DNA from: Solirubrobacteraceae bacterium
GTDB taxonomy: Bacteria; Actinomycetota; Thermoleophilia; Solirubrobacterales; Solirubrobacteraceae
Direction: 5' to 3'
Assembly: GCA_023230855.1 (NCBI GenBank)
Contig: JALNWQ010000002.1
Location: forward strand, 248,001 to 312,000
Length of the DNA: 64,000 nucleotides
This document shows positions 34,733 through 43,762 of the stretch, in pieces; the stretch's first letter is position 1; each line of letters starts with the position of its first letter. The notes below the pieces were generated by a model. That model was not told where the DNA came from. It saw only the letters and a list, made by a program, of their open reading frames with translations, and did not search any database. The translations under genes were made by a program, and so were the position numbers.

Positions 34733-35302
34733 TCAGCGCCGGGCGGCCGATCGGACGGCCGACCCGCCGTCGGGCCGGTCGAGCCGCAGGACGAGGACGT
34801 CCCAGCCGGTCGGGACGTGCCGCGCGGTGCCGGTGACCCGCATGCCCAGGCGCCCGGCCAGCGCGAGCGACCGCTCGTTCTCGGGATGCACGATCGCGAC
34901 GACCTGTCGCAGGTCGAGCGTCGTCCACCCCCAGTCGAGCGCCGCGGTCGCCGCCTCGGCGGCGTAGCCGTGGCCCCACGCGTCGCGTCGCAGCCGCCAG
35001 CCGATCTCGACGGCCGGCAGGATCCGGGGCAGGAAGCTCGGCACGGTCAGGCCGCAGAACCCCAGGAGCCGGCCGTCGTCGCGTCGCTCGACGGCCCAGA
35101 TGCCGTGGCCGCGACGGCGCCACTCCGCGTCGAACCGGCCCAGCTGCGCGTCGCTGGCGGCCCGGTCGAGCGGACCGGACCCGATGTGGCGCATGACCTC
35201 GCGGTCGGCGTTGACCGTCGCCATCGGCGCACGATCGGCGGCCCGCCACCGCCGCAGCGTCAGGCGGGAGGTGCGCAGCTCGCCTGCCGCCCGGACGTCC
35301 AC
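34733..35302 (-). CDS. GNAT acetyltransferase (RimJ/RimL-like)
   Basis: A 189-residue N-acetyltransferase. TSRLTLRRWRAADRAPM at the start and the acetyl-CoA-binding block EIGWRLRRDAWGHGYAAEA (about 97-115) mark the RimJ/RimL branch; NERSLALAGRLGM is the usual C-terminal helix. It transfers acetyl to an amine, either on a protein N-terminus or a small molecule. It lies 124 bases upstream of the AI-2E gene on the same strand, and its start faces the small membrane protein gene. Confidence 0.87.
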   Translation of the reverse strand: MDVRAAGELRTSRLTLRRWRAADRAPMATVNADREVMRHIGSGPLDRAASDAQLGRFDAEWRRRGHGIWAVERRDDGRLLGFCGLTVPSFLPRILPAVEIGWRLRRDAWGHGYAAEAATAALDWGWTTLDLRQVVAIVHPENERSLALAGRLGMRVTGTARHVPTGWDVLVLRLDRPDGGSAVRSAARR

Positions 35303-35370
35303 GCGGTCGAGGCTAGACGGTCCCCGACCACGCGACCGTTCGCCGGGACGACGGCTAGGCTGCTGCGTCC

Positions 35371-35679
35371 ATGGGTCCCGGTCACCGCAGAGCGCTCCTC
35401 GCCGTCGGCGCGGTCGCCGTGGTCCTGGCCGGGTTGCTCGTCGGTGGCGACGGGTTCCTCCTCGCCGTCCCGGCGCTCTTCCTCTTCACCTGCCTGCTGA
35501 GCGGCCGGTACGTCGGTGAGGCCGCGGTGCTGCGGCTGCGCCGCCGGCGCGCCCGCCCCACGGCCACCGCGGCGAGCACCGGCACGACGCGGCCCGCGAC
35601 CGTCGCCGTCCGTGGCGGCCGGTTGATCGCGGCGTCTCTCGCGGGGCGCGCGCCCCCGCGCCCGATCGCCGCCGCCTGA
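35371..35679 (+). CDS. Small membrane protein, function unknown
   Basis: A 102-residue protein with one long or two short hydrophobic segments (about 8-44) followed by a basic, Ala/Thr/Arg-rich tail. No family is recognised. It precedes the copper-type genes by about 240 bases on the same strand. The hydrophobic part and GC3 pattern favour a real gene, but it is short and I hold this call loosely. Confidence 0.5.
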   Translation: MGPGHRRALLAVGAVAVVLAGLLVGGDGFLLAVPALFLFTCLLSGRYVGEAAVLRLRRRRARPTATAASTGTTRPATVAVRGGRLIAASLAGRAPPRPIAAA

Positions 35680-35917
35680 CCGGTCCTCCGCCGGCCGCCC
35701 GTGGCGGTCCGCGCGCGGACGCGGTCCCGGCGTCGCCCCGCCCGGTCGACGGTCGACGCGTGCGCGCGTCGTCCCCGCCCGGGCGGCGCCCCACCGATCC
35801 CCGCGACCGTCGGCCGCCCACGCGCGGCCGACGACGACCGCGACCCGCATCGCCCCGTCCGGCATCTCGCCGGCGCGGCGCACGCGGCCCAGCACCCCGT
35901 CCGGAGGCCCGGATCCC

Positions 35918-37831
35918 ATGGCGCTCCCCTGCCCGGCGGCACCCCGTGCCGCGCTCGCCCACGCCGTCGCGACGCTCATCGCGACGCTGACGCTCATCGT
36001 CCTCGTCGCCCTGACGCTGCCGGCCGCCGCCGCCGCGCACGCACGGCTCGTCGACGCCGTGCCCGCCGCCGGCGCGGTCGTGGCCACCCCACCGTCGCAC
36101 GTGGAGCTGGCGTTCGACGAGCCGATCGAGGCGGCGTTCGGGGCGGTGCGCGTCCACGACGGACGAGGGGACCGGGTCGACGTCGGCGAGCCGTTCCGGC
36201 CCGGACGCTCGGACCGACGCGTCGGCGTGCGCGTGCCCGCCGACCTGCCGACCGGGGCGTACACCGTGACCTACCGGGTGATCTCCGCCGACGGGCATCC
36301 GGTGTCGGGCGGCGTCGTCTTCTCCGTCGGCCACGACGGGGCGCGCCCCACGGTCGGCGTCGACGACCTGCTCGCCGACGACGCCGGCCCGGTCACCCGG
36401 ACGGCGTTCGGGGTCGTCCGGGCGACGGTCTACGCGTCGACGGCCGTCACCGTCGGATCGTTGCTGTTCCTCGTCGCGGCATGGCGCCCCGCCCGTCGTC
36501 GGGGGATGCACGGCCGTGATCGTGACGACGGCCCCGATCCGACCGACCGACGGTTCGTCGCCCTGACGTGGCGGACCGTGACCGTCGGGGCGCTCGTGAC
36601 CGCGACCGGGAGCGCCCTCGGGCTCGTCCTGCAGGCCGCGGTCGCCGGCGGTGGATCGTTCTGGGCCGCATGGGACGTCGACGCGGTCGCCGACGTCGCG
36701 GGCACCCGGTACGGCCGCAGCGCCCTGGCCCGGTCGATCGCGGCGCTCGCGCTCGTCGTGATCGCGTCGACCGCCCTGTGGCGCCGGCGGTCCGGGGAGG
36801 AGGCGGCGGCCCGACCATCCGACGCCCCCACGGCCCCGTCGGCGCGCTCCGCCGGCCCCCGGGCGTCGGCGGTCCGCGCGGCGACGGGCGTCGCGGTCGC
36901 GTGCGGCGCGGTCCTCGTCCTGTCGCCGGGGCTCGGTGGTCACGCCGGGGCCACGTCGCCACGCGCGGTGCTCGTCCCCGCCGACGCCCTCCACGTCCTG
37001 GCGATGGCGGCGTGGCTGGGTGGGCTGCTCGTGCTCCTCGTGCTGCTGCCGCGGGCCGTCGCGCCCCTGTCGGCGGGCCGGCGGACGGTCGTGACCGCCG
37101 CCGTCGTCGATCGGTTCTCCCCCGTCGCGATCGCCGCCGTGGCCGCGCTCGTCGTCACCGGGGTCGTGCAGTCGGTCGTCCACCTCGCGGCGCCGGGCGA
37201 CCTCGTCGACACGGCGTTCGGGCGGGCGATCACGCTCAAGGCGCTGTTGCTCGTCGGGATGCTCGTCATCGCCGACCACAACCGGCGGCGCCTGGCGCCA
37301 CGCCTGCGGGCGCTCGCGGCCGACGACGCCCCGCCCGGCGCCACCGGCGCGGCGCTGCGGTCCGCGCTGCGCGCCGAGGTGGCGCTCGCGGTGGCGGTGC
37401 TCGGCGTCACCGCCGCGCTCGTCTCGTACGCCCCGGGCGGCGCTCCCGCCGCGGGCACGGACTCCGAAGGGGGATGGCGGACGACGGACGGCTCCGCCGC
37501 GGGGTCGCTCGCCACGTCCACGACCGCCGGGCCGGTCCGCGTCGACCTGCACCTGGCCCCCCTGCGGGTCGGCGACCAGGCGCTGCACCTGGACCTGCGC
37601 GACGCCCGGACCGGCGCGCCGTGGCGTGCGGCTCGCACCGTCGAGGTCACCGCGCGCGAGCCCGACGCCGGCCTGGGTCCGATCGCGATCGCGGTGCGCC
37701 GCACCGGCCCGGGCCGCTACGTCGCCCGTGGACCGCTCGTCGCGGTGCCGGGGCGGTGGCGGCTCCGCGTCGCCGTCCGCGTGTCGGCGTTCGACCTCCA
37801 CGCGACGACCGTGACCGCCCGGGTCCGCTGA
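35918..37831 (+). CDS. CopC-CopD fusion with C-terminal YtkA-like domain
   Basis: A 637-residue fusion. After a signal peptide (about 1-40) the CopC domain begins with His41 and includes ELAFDEPIE and ISADGHPVSGGVVFS (His127), the usual copper-binding residues. About eight membrane helices of the CopD type follow, with HVLAMAAWLGGLLVLLVLLP and ITLKALLLVGMLVIADHNRR. Residues about 520-637 form an extracellular YtkA/FixH-like domain (GRYVARGPLVAVPGRWRLRV). It probably binds copper outside and moves it across the membrane, possibly for cytochrome oxidase. The ycnI gene follows 144 bases later. Confidence 0.88.
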   Translation: MALPCPAAPRAALAHAVATLIATLTLIVLVALTLPAAAAAHARLVDAVPAAGAVVATPPSHVELAFDEPIEAAFGAVRVHDGRGDRVDVGEPFRPGRSDRRVGVRVPADLPTGAYTVTYRVISADGHPVSGGVVFSVGHDGARPTVGVDDLLADDAGPVTRTAFGVVRATVYASTAVTVGSLLFLVAAWRPARRRGMHGRDRDDGPDPTDRRFVALTWRTVTVGALVTATGSALGLVLQAAVAGGGSFWAAWDVDAVADVAGTRYGRSALARSIAALALVVIASTALWRRRSGEEAAARPSDAPTAPSARSAGPRASAVRAATGVAVACGAVLVLSPGLGGHAGATSPRAVLVPADALHVLAMAAWLGGLLVLLVLLPRAVAPLSAGRRTVVTAAVVDRFSPVAIAAVAALVVTGVVQSVVHLAAPGDLVDTAFGRAITLKALLLVGMLVIADHNRRRLAPRLRALAADDAPPGATGAALRSALRAEVALAVAVLGVTAALVSYAPGGAPAAGTDSEGGWRTTDGSAAGSLATSTTAGPVRVDLHLAPLRVGDQALHLDLRDARTGAPWRAARTVEVTAREPDAGLGPIAIAVRRTGPGRYVARGPLVAVPGRWRLRVAVRVSAFDLHATTVTARVR

Positions 37832-37975
37832 CGCACGCCCGCCCGCGACCTCCCGCCCGACCACGACCTGCCCGCCCGACCCGTGCCGCCCGCCTCCGTC
37901 CGCGACCACCCCGTCCGGTCCGGCGACCCCGCTTCCCCCACGTCCGCGTCATCCACCACCACCGAGGAGCACCCG

Positions 37976-38653
37976 ATGTCCCCGAGAACCACCACCCTCG
38001 CGTCCGTCGTCGCGACCGCCGCGCTCGCGCTGCCGGCGACGGCCGCCGCCCACGTCACCATCCAGCCGACCGAGCTGCCCGCCGAGGGCTACGCCCGCGT
38101 CGAGCTCGCCGTCCCGCACGGCTGCGAGGCGTCGCCGACGACGTCGCTCACCGTGCGGATGCCGGACGAGGTCGTCTCGGCCACCCCACAGGAGGTCGCC
38201 GGTTGGCGGATCACGAAGAAGGAGGGCCGCCTCGCCCGACCGGTCGACTCCCACGGTCAGACGATCACCACCGGCGTCCGTGAGGTCACCTGGACCGGGG
38301 GGCCGCTGCCCGCCGACCACCTGCAGGTCTTCGGGCTGAGCGTCCGGATCGTCGGCGAGCCCGGCGCCCGACCGGCGTTCAAGGCGATCCAGCGTTGCCG
38401 CAAGGGCGAGACGGCGTGGATCGAGATCGCCGATCCCGGTGGCCCGGAGCCCGAGGCTCCCGCGCCCACCATCGCGCTCACCGCCGGCGACGGCCACGGC
38501 GCGACGGACGACGCGACGGACGGGGACGACGCGTCCGCCGTCCGCGCCGACGCCGGCGACGACGGGAGCGGTCTGGCGATCGTCGCCGTCGTGCTCGCCG
38601 CACTCGCGCTCCTGGCGTCCGGTGCGTCGCTCGTGCGCGGTCGTCGCGCCTGA
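37976..38653 (+). CDS. YcnI-like (DUF1775) copper-binding membrane protein
   Basis: A 225-residue protein with a signal peptide ending before His26 (ATAAAHVTIQPTE), so the mature N-terminus is the His used to bind Cu(II) in YcnI. The domain runs to about 165 with EVAGWRITKK, VTWTGGPLP and CRKGETAWIEI; an acidic linker and one C-terminal helix (about 197-218) follow. It partners with the CopC-CopD protein just upstream, as ycnI does with ycnJ in Bacillus. ATG at 37976 has GAGGAG seven bases upstream. Confidence 0.9.
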   Translation: MSPRTTTLASVVATAALALPATAAAHVTIQPTELPAEGYARVELAVPHGCEASPTTSLTVRMPDEVVSATPQEVAGWRITKKEGRLARPVDSHGQTITTGVREVTWTGGPLPADHLQVFGLSVRIVGEPGARPAFKAIQRCRKGETAWIEIADPGGPEPEAPAPTIALTAGDGHGATDDATDGDDASAVRADAGDDGSGLAIVAVVLAALALLASGASLVRGRRA

Positions 38654-38733
38654 CGACCCGTCCACCCGTCACCGTCGTCCGGCCCCGCGCCCCGGCCGCC
38701 GCGCCGCCGTCGTCGCGCCCGGCGACCGGACCA

Positions 38734-38767
38734 TCCCGCCGCCGCCCGACCGCGGGTGGCGGCGGGA
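38734..38767 (+). terminator. Hairpin terminator after ycnI
   Basis: A 10-bp stem (TCCCGCCGCC with GGCGGCGGGA) and a 14-base loop lie about 80 bases past the ycnI stop and 22 bases before the M3 peptidase ATG. No T-run follows. Confidence 0.4.
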
Positions 38768-38789
38768 CGGTCGCGTAACCTTCGCCCGC

Positions 38790-40613
38790 ATGAGCTCCGT
38801 GGTCGAACACACCGACGTCGCATGGGACCTGGAGTCGCTGCTCGACGTGCCCGCGGCCGGTGACGGGGCGCCCGCGGAGCGCGTCGACGCGCTGCTCGAC
38901 GCCGCCGCCGCGCTCGCCGACGGGTTCGCGACGACGTACCAGGGCCGGGTGGCCGACGTCGACGGTCCCGGCCTCGCCGCCGCGATCGGCACGCTCGCCG
39001 AGCTGTCGGACCACATCGGCCGGGCGGCGAACTACGCGTCGCTGAAGTTCGCCGAGGACACGCGCGAGCCCGCGCACGGGGCGATGCTCGCCAAGGTCCA
39101 GGAGCGCTCGACCGCGATCCAGACGAAGCTCCTGTTCTTCGAGCTCGAGTGGACCGCGCTCGACGACGACCGCGCCGAGGAGCTGCTGCGGGCCGACGGC
39201 ATCGAGCAGGCCCGCCACCACCTGCGGACGATGCGCCGCTACCGGCCGCACCTGCTGAGCGAGCCCGAGGAGCGGATCCTCACCGAGAAGCAGAGCTCCA
39301 GCCGCAGCGCCTGGGACCGGCTCTTCGACGAGCTGACGTCGGTCATCGAGGTCGACCTGCCCGGCGAGGACGAGCCGGTCGCGCTCGACGTCGCGCTGTC
39401 GCAGCTCACGAGCCCCGACCGCGACCGGCGGGCCGCGGTCGCCGCCGCCGTCACCGCGGCGCTCCAGCCCGGCCTGCGCACCCGGGCGTTCATCTTCAAC
39501 ACGCTGCTGCAGGACAAGGCCGTCGAGGACCGGCTGCGCTCGCACGACTCGTGGATCGCGTCGCGCAACCTCTCCAACGAGGCGTCCGACGAGTCGGTGC
39601 AGGCGCTCGTCGACGCCGTGCAGGAGTCCTACGACGTCGCCCAGCGCTGGTACCGGCTCAAGGCCCGGATCCTCGGGATCGACCGCCTGGCGGACTACGA
39701 CCGGATGGCGTCGGTGAGCGCCGCCGACGAGCGCGAGTACTCGTGGTCGGAGGCGACGACGCTCGTCTACGACAGCTTCGACGCGTTCGACCCGCGGATG
39801 GGCGACGTCGCCCGCGAGTTCGTCGAGCAGGGGTGGATCGACGCCCCGCCGCGGCCGGGCAAGCGCGGCGGCGCGTTCTGCGCCTACACGGTGCCGACCC
39901 ACCACCCGTACGTCATGCTCAACTGGACGAGCCGACGGCGCGACGTGCTGACCCTGGCCCACGAGCTCGGCCACGGCATCCACGCCTACCTCGCGCGCGA
40001 CCGCGGCCCGTTCGAGCAGCACACGCCGCTGACGCTCGCCGAGACCGCGTCGGTGTTCGGCGAGACGCTCGTCTTCGACCGCCTGCTCGCGCAGACCACC
40101 GATCCGCAGGACCGCCTGGGGCTGCTCGCCGAGCAGATCGAGGGGTCGATCGCGACGATCTTCCGCCAGACGGCGATGAACCGGTTCGAGCACGCCGTCC
40201 ACACCGCCCGGCGGGAGGAGGGCGAGCTGTCGGTCGACCGGTTCGGCGAGCTGTGGTTCGAGACGCAGACGGCGATGCTCGGCGACTCGGTCGAGATCAC
40301 CGACGGCTACCGTTCGTGGTGGTCGTACGTGCCGCACTTCATCGGCACCCCCGGGTACGTCTACGCCTACGCCTACGGCCAGCTCATGGCGCTGTCGGTG
40401 TACGGCCGCTACCGCGAGGAGGGCGCGTCGTTCGCGCCGAGGTACCTCGAGCTGCTCGCCACCGGCGGGTCGAAGGCGCCCGAGGACCTCGTCGCGATCG
40501 CCGGGCTCGACCTCGCCGACCCCGGCTTCTGGCGTAGCGGCCTGTCGCTCGTGCGCGAGCAGCTCGAGCAGGCCGAGGTCGCCGCGGCCGACGCCGGCGC
40601 GATCGAGGACTGA
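38790..40613 (+). CDS. M3 family oligoendopeptidase (PepF-like)
   Basis: A 607-residue zinc metallopeptidase that degrades oligopeptides in the cytoplasm. The zinc motif is LAHELGHGIHAY (His391, Glu392, His395) with the third ligand Glu in LAETASVFGE (about 418). N-terminal 200 residues are the helical oligopeptidase-F domain, and YVPHFIGTPGYVYAYAYGQL near the C-terminus is family-typical. Length fits the family. It sits alone between hairpins, convergent with the phospholipase gene. Confidence 0.92.
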   Translation: MSSVVEHTDVAWDLESLLDVPAAGDGAPAERVDALLDAAAALADGFATTYQGRVADVDGPGLAAAIGTLAELSDHIGRAANYASLKFAEDTREPAHGAMLAKVQERSTAIQTKLLFFELEWTALDDDRAEELLRADGIEQARHHLRTMRRYRPHLLSEPEERILTEKQSSSRSAWDRLFDELTSVIEVDLPGEDEPVALDVALSQLTSPDRDRRAAVAAAVTAALQPGLRTRAFIFNTLLQDKAVEDRLRSHDSWIASRNLSNEASDESVQALVDAVQESYDVAQRWYRLKARILGIDRLADYDRMASVSAADEREYSWSEATTLVYDSFDAFDPRMGDVAREFVEQGWIDAPPRPGKRGGAFCAYTVPTHHPYVMLNWTSRRRDVLTLAHELGHGIHAYLARDRGPFEQHTPLTLAETASVFGETLVFDRLLAQTTDPQDRLGLLAEQIEGSIATIFRQTAMNRFEHAVHTARREEGELSVDRFGELWFETQTAMLGDSVEITDGYRSWWSYVPHFIGTPGYVYAYAYGQLMALSVYGRYREEGASFAPRYLELLATGGSKAPEDLVAIAGLDLADPGFWRSGLSLVREQLEQAEVAAADAGAIED

Positions 40614-40621
40614 CCGTGCCG

Positions 40622-40657
40622 CGGGCGGTGCGGGGCCGTCGGCGTCGCACCCGCCCG
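40622..40657. terminator. Bidirectional hairpin between convergent genes
   Basis: CGGGCGGTGC and GCACCCGCCCG pair with one bulged base between the convergent M3 peptidase and phospholipase genes. It probably ends transcription from both sides. Confidence 0.4.
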
Positions 40658-40692
40658 TCGACGGTGGTCGCGGCGGGCCGCGCCACCCGGCG

Positions 40693-41157
40693 TCAGTAGC
40701 CGAACGCCCGCGCGCCGAACGTCCGCACCCCGGCCCAGTAGGCGCGGGCGACGCCGCGGCACGCGGTGCGTCGTGCGCCACCGAAGCGGCGGTCGCACAC
40801 GCGCCGCATCTCGACGAGGAACCGGTCGTCGACCCAGCGCCGCCGGGTCGACGTCGGGTCGAGCCGCAGCCGCCCCCGGGCCCCGTAGTTGCGGTAGCCG
40901 AAGTCGTGCTGCACGCACGGCACGTGGAAGAGGTCGTCGGCGTTGACCGGCAGCGGGTTGCTGCAGCCGTCGTTCGACCAGTCGAAGGGCGGCGCGAAGG
41001 TCCGCTGCGACACGAACGACGACGCGTCGCGGGCCATCGCCGCGTCGGCGCGCTCGATCGGGGACGGGGCCGCCACGGCCTGCGGCGCGGCGACGGCGGT
41101 GGGGAGCGCCAGCGCGAGGGCGGTGGCGACGGTGCGGATGGTGCGGCGGAGCGGCAC
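40693..41157 (-). CDS. Secreted prokaryotic phospholipase A2
   Basis: A 154-residue exported protein. A signal peptide with AVAAPQAVAA-type cleavage ends near 30. The mature part has DWSNDGCSNPLP, HVPCVQHDFGYRNYG with the catalytic His84-Asp85 pair, and WVDDRFLVEMRRVCD, which together match the Streptomyces/fungal prokaryotic phospholipase A2 family. Cys65/Cys81 and Cys121/Cys133 probably form two disulfides. It releases the sn-2 fatty acid of phospholipids. It stands alone and is divergent from nothing; about 280 noncoding bases lie upstream. Confidence 0.88.
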   Translation of the reverse strand: MPLRRTIRTVATALALALPTAVAAPQAVAAPSPIERADAAMARDASSFVSQRTFAPPFDWSNDGCSNPLPVNADDLFHVPCVQHDFGYRNYGARGRLRLDPTSTRRRWVDDRFLVEMRRVCDRRFGGARRTACRGVARAYWAGVRTFGARAFGY

Positions 41158-41269
41158 GGGGATCTCCCGGGGTCGTGGTGTGCCCCAGGTCTACGTCGCG
41201 ATCCCGTGCCGGAACGACCGGTCGACCGTGCCGGAACGGCGCCGATCGGACGACGCCCGACTCCACGCC

Positions 41270-41293
41270 CGTGACCGCGCGCACGCGGTCACG
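41270..41293 (-). terminator. Perfect hairpin downstream of the MFS/TetR operon
   Basis: CGTGACCGCG and CGCGGTCACG form a perfect 10-bp stem with a four-base loop, about 145 bases past the TetR stop and 113 bases before the phospholipase start. It could end the MFS/TetR transcript or shape the phospholipase leader. The rest of this 279-base gap holds a near repeat CGTGCCGGAACG (at 41206 and 41228) and no gene. Confidence 0.5.
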
Positions 41294-41436
41294 ACTCCCG
41301 CCACCGCGCGGCACCGGCGCCGGGGCGTCCGCCCCACGACGCTCACCACCGGGCATCGCCGACTCCGGGGCGGTCCCGCCGCGCGCCGCCGCGCCACCGG
41401 ACCGCCCCGCACCGGAGCGACCTCCGGGGGGCGCCC

Positions 41437-42087
41437 TCAGCCCCCGTCGGCAACGCCCGTGCCGAGCGTCCGCCAGCAGATCTCGGTCATCGCGTCGACG
41501 AGCGTCCCCAGCCGTCGCGGGTCGCGGGCCGCCTGGTGGCAGGTGCGCTCGATCATCCACGTCATCGCCTCGGCGACCGCGTCCGGGTCGTCGGGGGCCA
41601 GCGCGGGGTGCGCCGCCCAGTGGACGTCGAGCAGCTCCGACGCCGAGGACGCGAGCCGCCGGACGATCCCCTGCCACAGCTCCCGCATGCGCGGGTCGTG
41701 CTCGGCGGTCTCGATGATCGCGGCGAGCACCGCCCGGTCGCGCTGCCAGATCTCGGCCACGCCCTCGACCTCCCGTGCCATCGCGGCGCGGGAGAGCTCC
41801 GGCTCGTCGTCACGCCGCCGACCCCGCCAGCCGGCCTCCTCGATCCCCCGGGCCCGGTCCTCCGCCAGCGCCCGCAGCAGATCGTGCTTGTCGGTGAAGT
41901 GCAGGTAGAACGTCGTCCGGGCCACCCCGGCCTCGGCCACGATCCGCTCGACGCTCACGCCCGAGAACGTCGCGCCGCCCTCGAGGAGCCGCACCGTGGC
42001 GTCGAGCAGGTCCTGCTGGGTCGCGGCGCGTCGCCGTCGGCCGGCCCGGGCCTGGAACGTGTCCGACACCGGGGGATCGACGCTCAC
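41437..42087 (-). CDS. TetR-family regulator of the MFS operon
   Basis: A 216-residue repressor. The helix-turn-helix is at about 22-66 (LLDATVRLLEGG, then VERIVAEAGVARTTFYLHFT). The C-terminal ligand domain is helical and variable. It begins four bases after the stop of the MFS exporter, so the two form one transcript. It likely represses the operon until an exported toxic compound binds it. Confidence 0.9.
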   Translation of the reverse strand: MSVDPPVSDTFQARAGRRRRAATQQDLLDATVRLLEGGATFSGVSVERIVAEAGVARTTFYLHFTDKHDLLRALAEDRARGIEEAGWRGRRRDDEPELSRAAMAREVEGVAEIWQRDRAVLAAIIETAEHDPRMRELWQGIVRRLASSASELLDVHWAAHPALAPDDPDAVAEAMTWMIERTCHQAARDPRRLGTLVDAMTEICWRTLGTGVADGG

Positions 42088-42091
42088 CGGA

Positions 42092-43690
42092 TCACCGTAC
42101 CGCCGTCCCGGCGACGACGGCGCCGTCCGGCGGCGCGGGCACGGGTTCGTCGATCGCGGTCCGCAGCCGCCGCTCCGTCGCCCGGTCCGGGCACCGCCAC
42201 CACACGACGACCGCGCCCGCCGCCACGACCGCGCCGGTGATGACGAACGCCCAGATCCACCCGGACATCACGCCGTCCTCGATGATCCGCAGCACCCGCG
42301 GTCCGTCGTCGCGTCCGGCGAGCGCCTCGATCGCCGCCCCCGGCGACGCGAGCACCGTCGCGCCGAACGCCCCCAGGCCGTCGACGTGGTCGTCGACCGA
42401 CGCCCGGTAGGCGGTGTTGAACGCGGACCCGGCGACCGCGATCCCGACCGCGGCGGACAGCTCGCGGGCCAGATCGTTGACCGCCGACGCCACGCCCTGC
42501 TTCTCGGCCGGGACCGACTCGATGATCATCTCGGTCGGCGGCGCCATCGCCAGGCCGATGCCCGACCACATGAGCCCCGCCCCGACCGCGAACGTCCAGT
42601 AGCTCTCGGTCCCCGCGATCGCCATGCCGGCCGCCACGCCCGCCCCGACGACGCAGAGGCACATCGATCCGACGATGACGGCACGCCGCCCGATCCGCCG
42701 CGCCAGCCACGGCCCGAGCGGGGTGAGCGCGTAGCCCATCACCGGCGGCACCACCCCGAGCGAGCTCTTCAGCGTCGAGTAGCCCAGGACGTACCCCTGG
42801 TACTGGATCGACAGGTAGAAGAGCGCGAAGTGGGCGAAGAACATGACGAACAGCGACGTCGACGCCGCGCCGAACCGGCCGTCGACGAACAGCCGCACGT
42901 CGAGCAGCGGCCGCGGATGGCGCAGCTCCCAGCGCACGAACGCCACGAGCATCACGGCGCCCACCGTCGCCGCGACGAGCGTCGTGGTCCCGAGCCAGCC
43001 GTGGACCGGACCCTCGGTCACGGCGAGCGTCAGGCCGCCGATCGCGACGACCGACGTCACCGCCCCGACCGGGTCGAGCGACACCTCGTGCTCGGCCTTC
43101 GTCTCGGGCACGTAGCGGGCGGTGAGCAGGACGAGCGCCGCCGAGATCGCGGCGATGAGCGCGAACGGCTCCCGCCATCCGGCCCACTCGACCCCGCAGG
43201 CGAAGATGAGCAGCCCGACGACCGCGCCGATGATGACGCTGATCGCCCAGGCGGCCACGCCGAACGGGCGTCGCTCGGCGGGGAGCGCCGCGGTGATCGA
43301 CGCGAGCGTGCCGGGGAAGAGCAGCGCCGCGCCGACCCCGGCGACCGCCCGACTCGCGATGACCTGGCCGATCGAGTCGCTCGCTGCCGTCCACGCGACG
43401 GCGGTGGTGAGGACGACGAGCCCGATGAGCATCCCGCGGCGCCGGCCGTAGCGGTCGAGCACGGCGCCGGCGGGCAGCAGGAGCGCCGCCACGATGAGCG
43501 GGAACGCGTCGGTCGCCCACTGCAGGTCGCTCTGCGTGCCGCCGATGTCCCGCCCGATGTCGGGCACGACGGCGATCGCCCCGGCCGTCAGGCCCATGAT
43601 GACGGCGATCGACACGCAGCACGTCGCCACGAAGAGCGCCCGGGCGAGCGGCGTCAACCCGTCCCCGGGCGTTTGCGACACGGTGTCCAT
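42092..43690 (-). CDS. DHA2-type (EmrB/QacA) MFS drug exporter
   Basis: A 532-residue transporter with about 14 membrane helices. Family blocks are AVVPDIGRDIGGTQSDLQWA, then AGAVLDRYGRRRGMLIG (motif A, about 74-90) and VIASRAVAGVGAALLFPGTL (motif C region). Proton-driven export of drugs or metabolites is likely. It is the first gene of an operon with a TetR regulator. Upstream, ACAGA occurs twice with a 9-base period (43699-43703 and 43708-43712) just before the ATG, a possible repressor site. Confidence 0.9.
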   Translation of the reverse strand: MDTVSQTPGDGLTPLARALFVATCCVSIAVIMGLTAGAIAVVPDIGRDIGGTQSDLQWATDAFPLIVAALLLPAGAVLDRYGRRRGMLIGLVVLTTAVAWTAASDSIGQVIASRAVAGVGAALLFPGTLASITAALPAERRPFGVAAWAISVIIGAVVGLLIFACGVEWAGWREPFALIAAISAALVLLTARYVPETKAEHEVSLDPVGAVTSVVAIGGLTLAVTEGPVHGWLGTTTLVAATVGAVMLVAFVRWELRHPRPLLDVRLFVDGRFGAASTSLFVMFFAHFALFYLSIQYQGYVLGYSTLKSSLGVVPPVMGYALTPLGPWLARRIGRRAVIVGSMCLCVVGAGVAAGMAIAGTESYWTFAVGAGLMWSGIGLAMAPPTEMIIESVPAEKQGVASAVNDLARELSAAVGIAVAGSAFNTAYRASVDDHVDGLGAFGATVLASPGAAIEALAGRDDGPRVLRIIEDGVMSGWIWAFVITGAVVAAGAVVVWWRCPDRATERRLRTAIDEPVPAPPDGAVVAGTAVR

Positions 43691-43762
43691 AGCGCGCGAC
43701 AGAGCGTACAGAACGCACCGGGGACGGCAACCCGGGGTCCCGACGGATCGGCCGCGTCGCGC

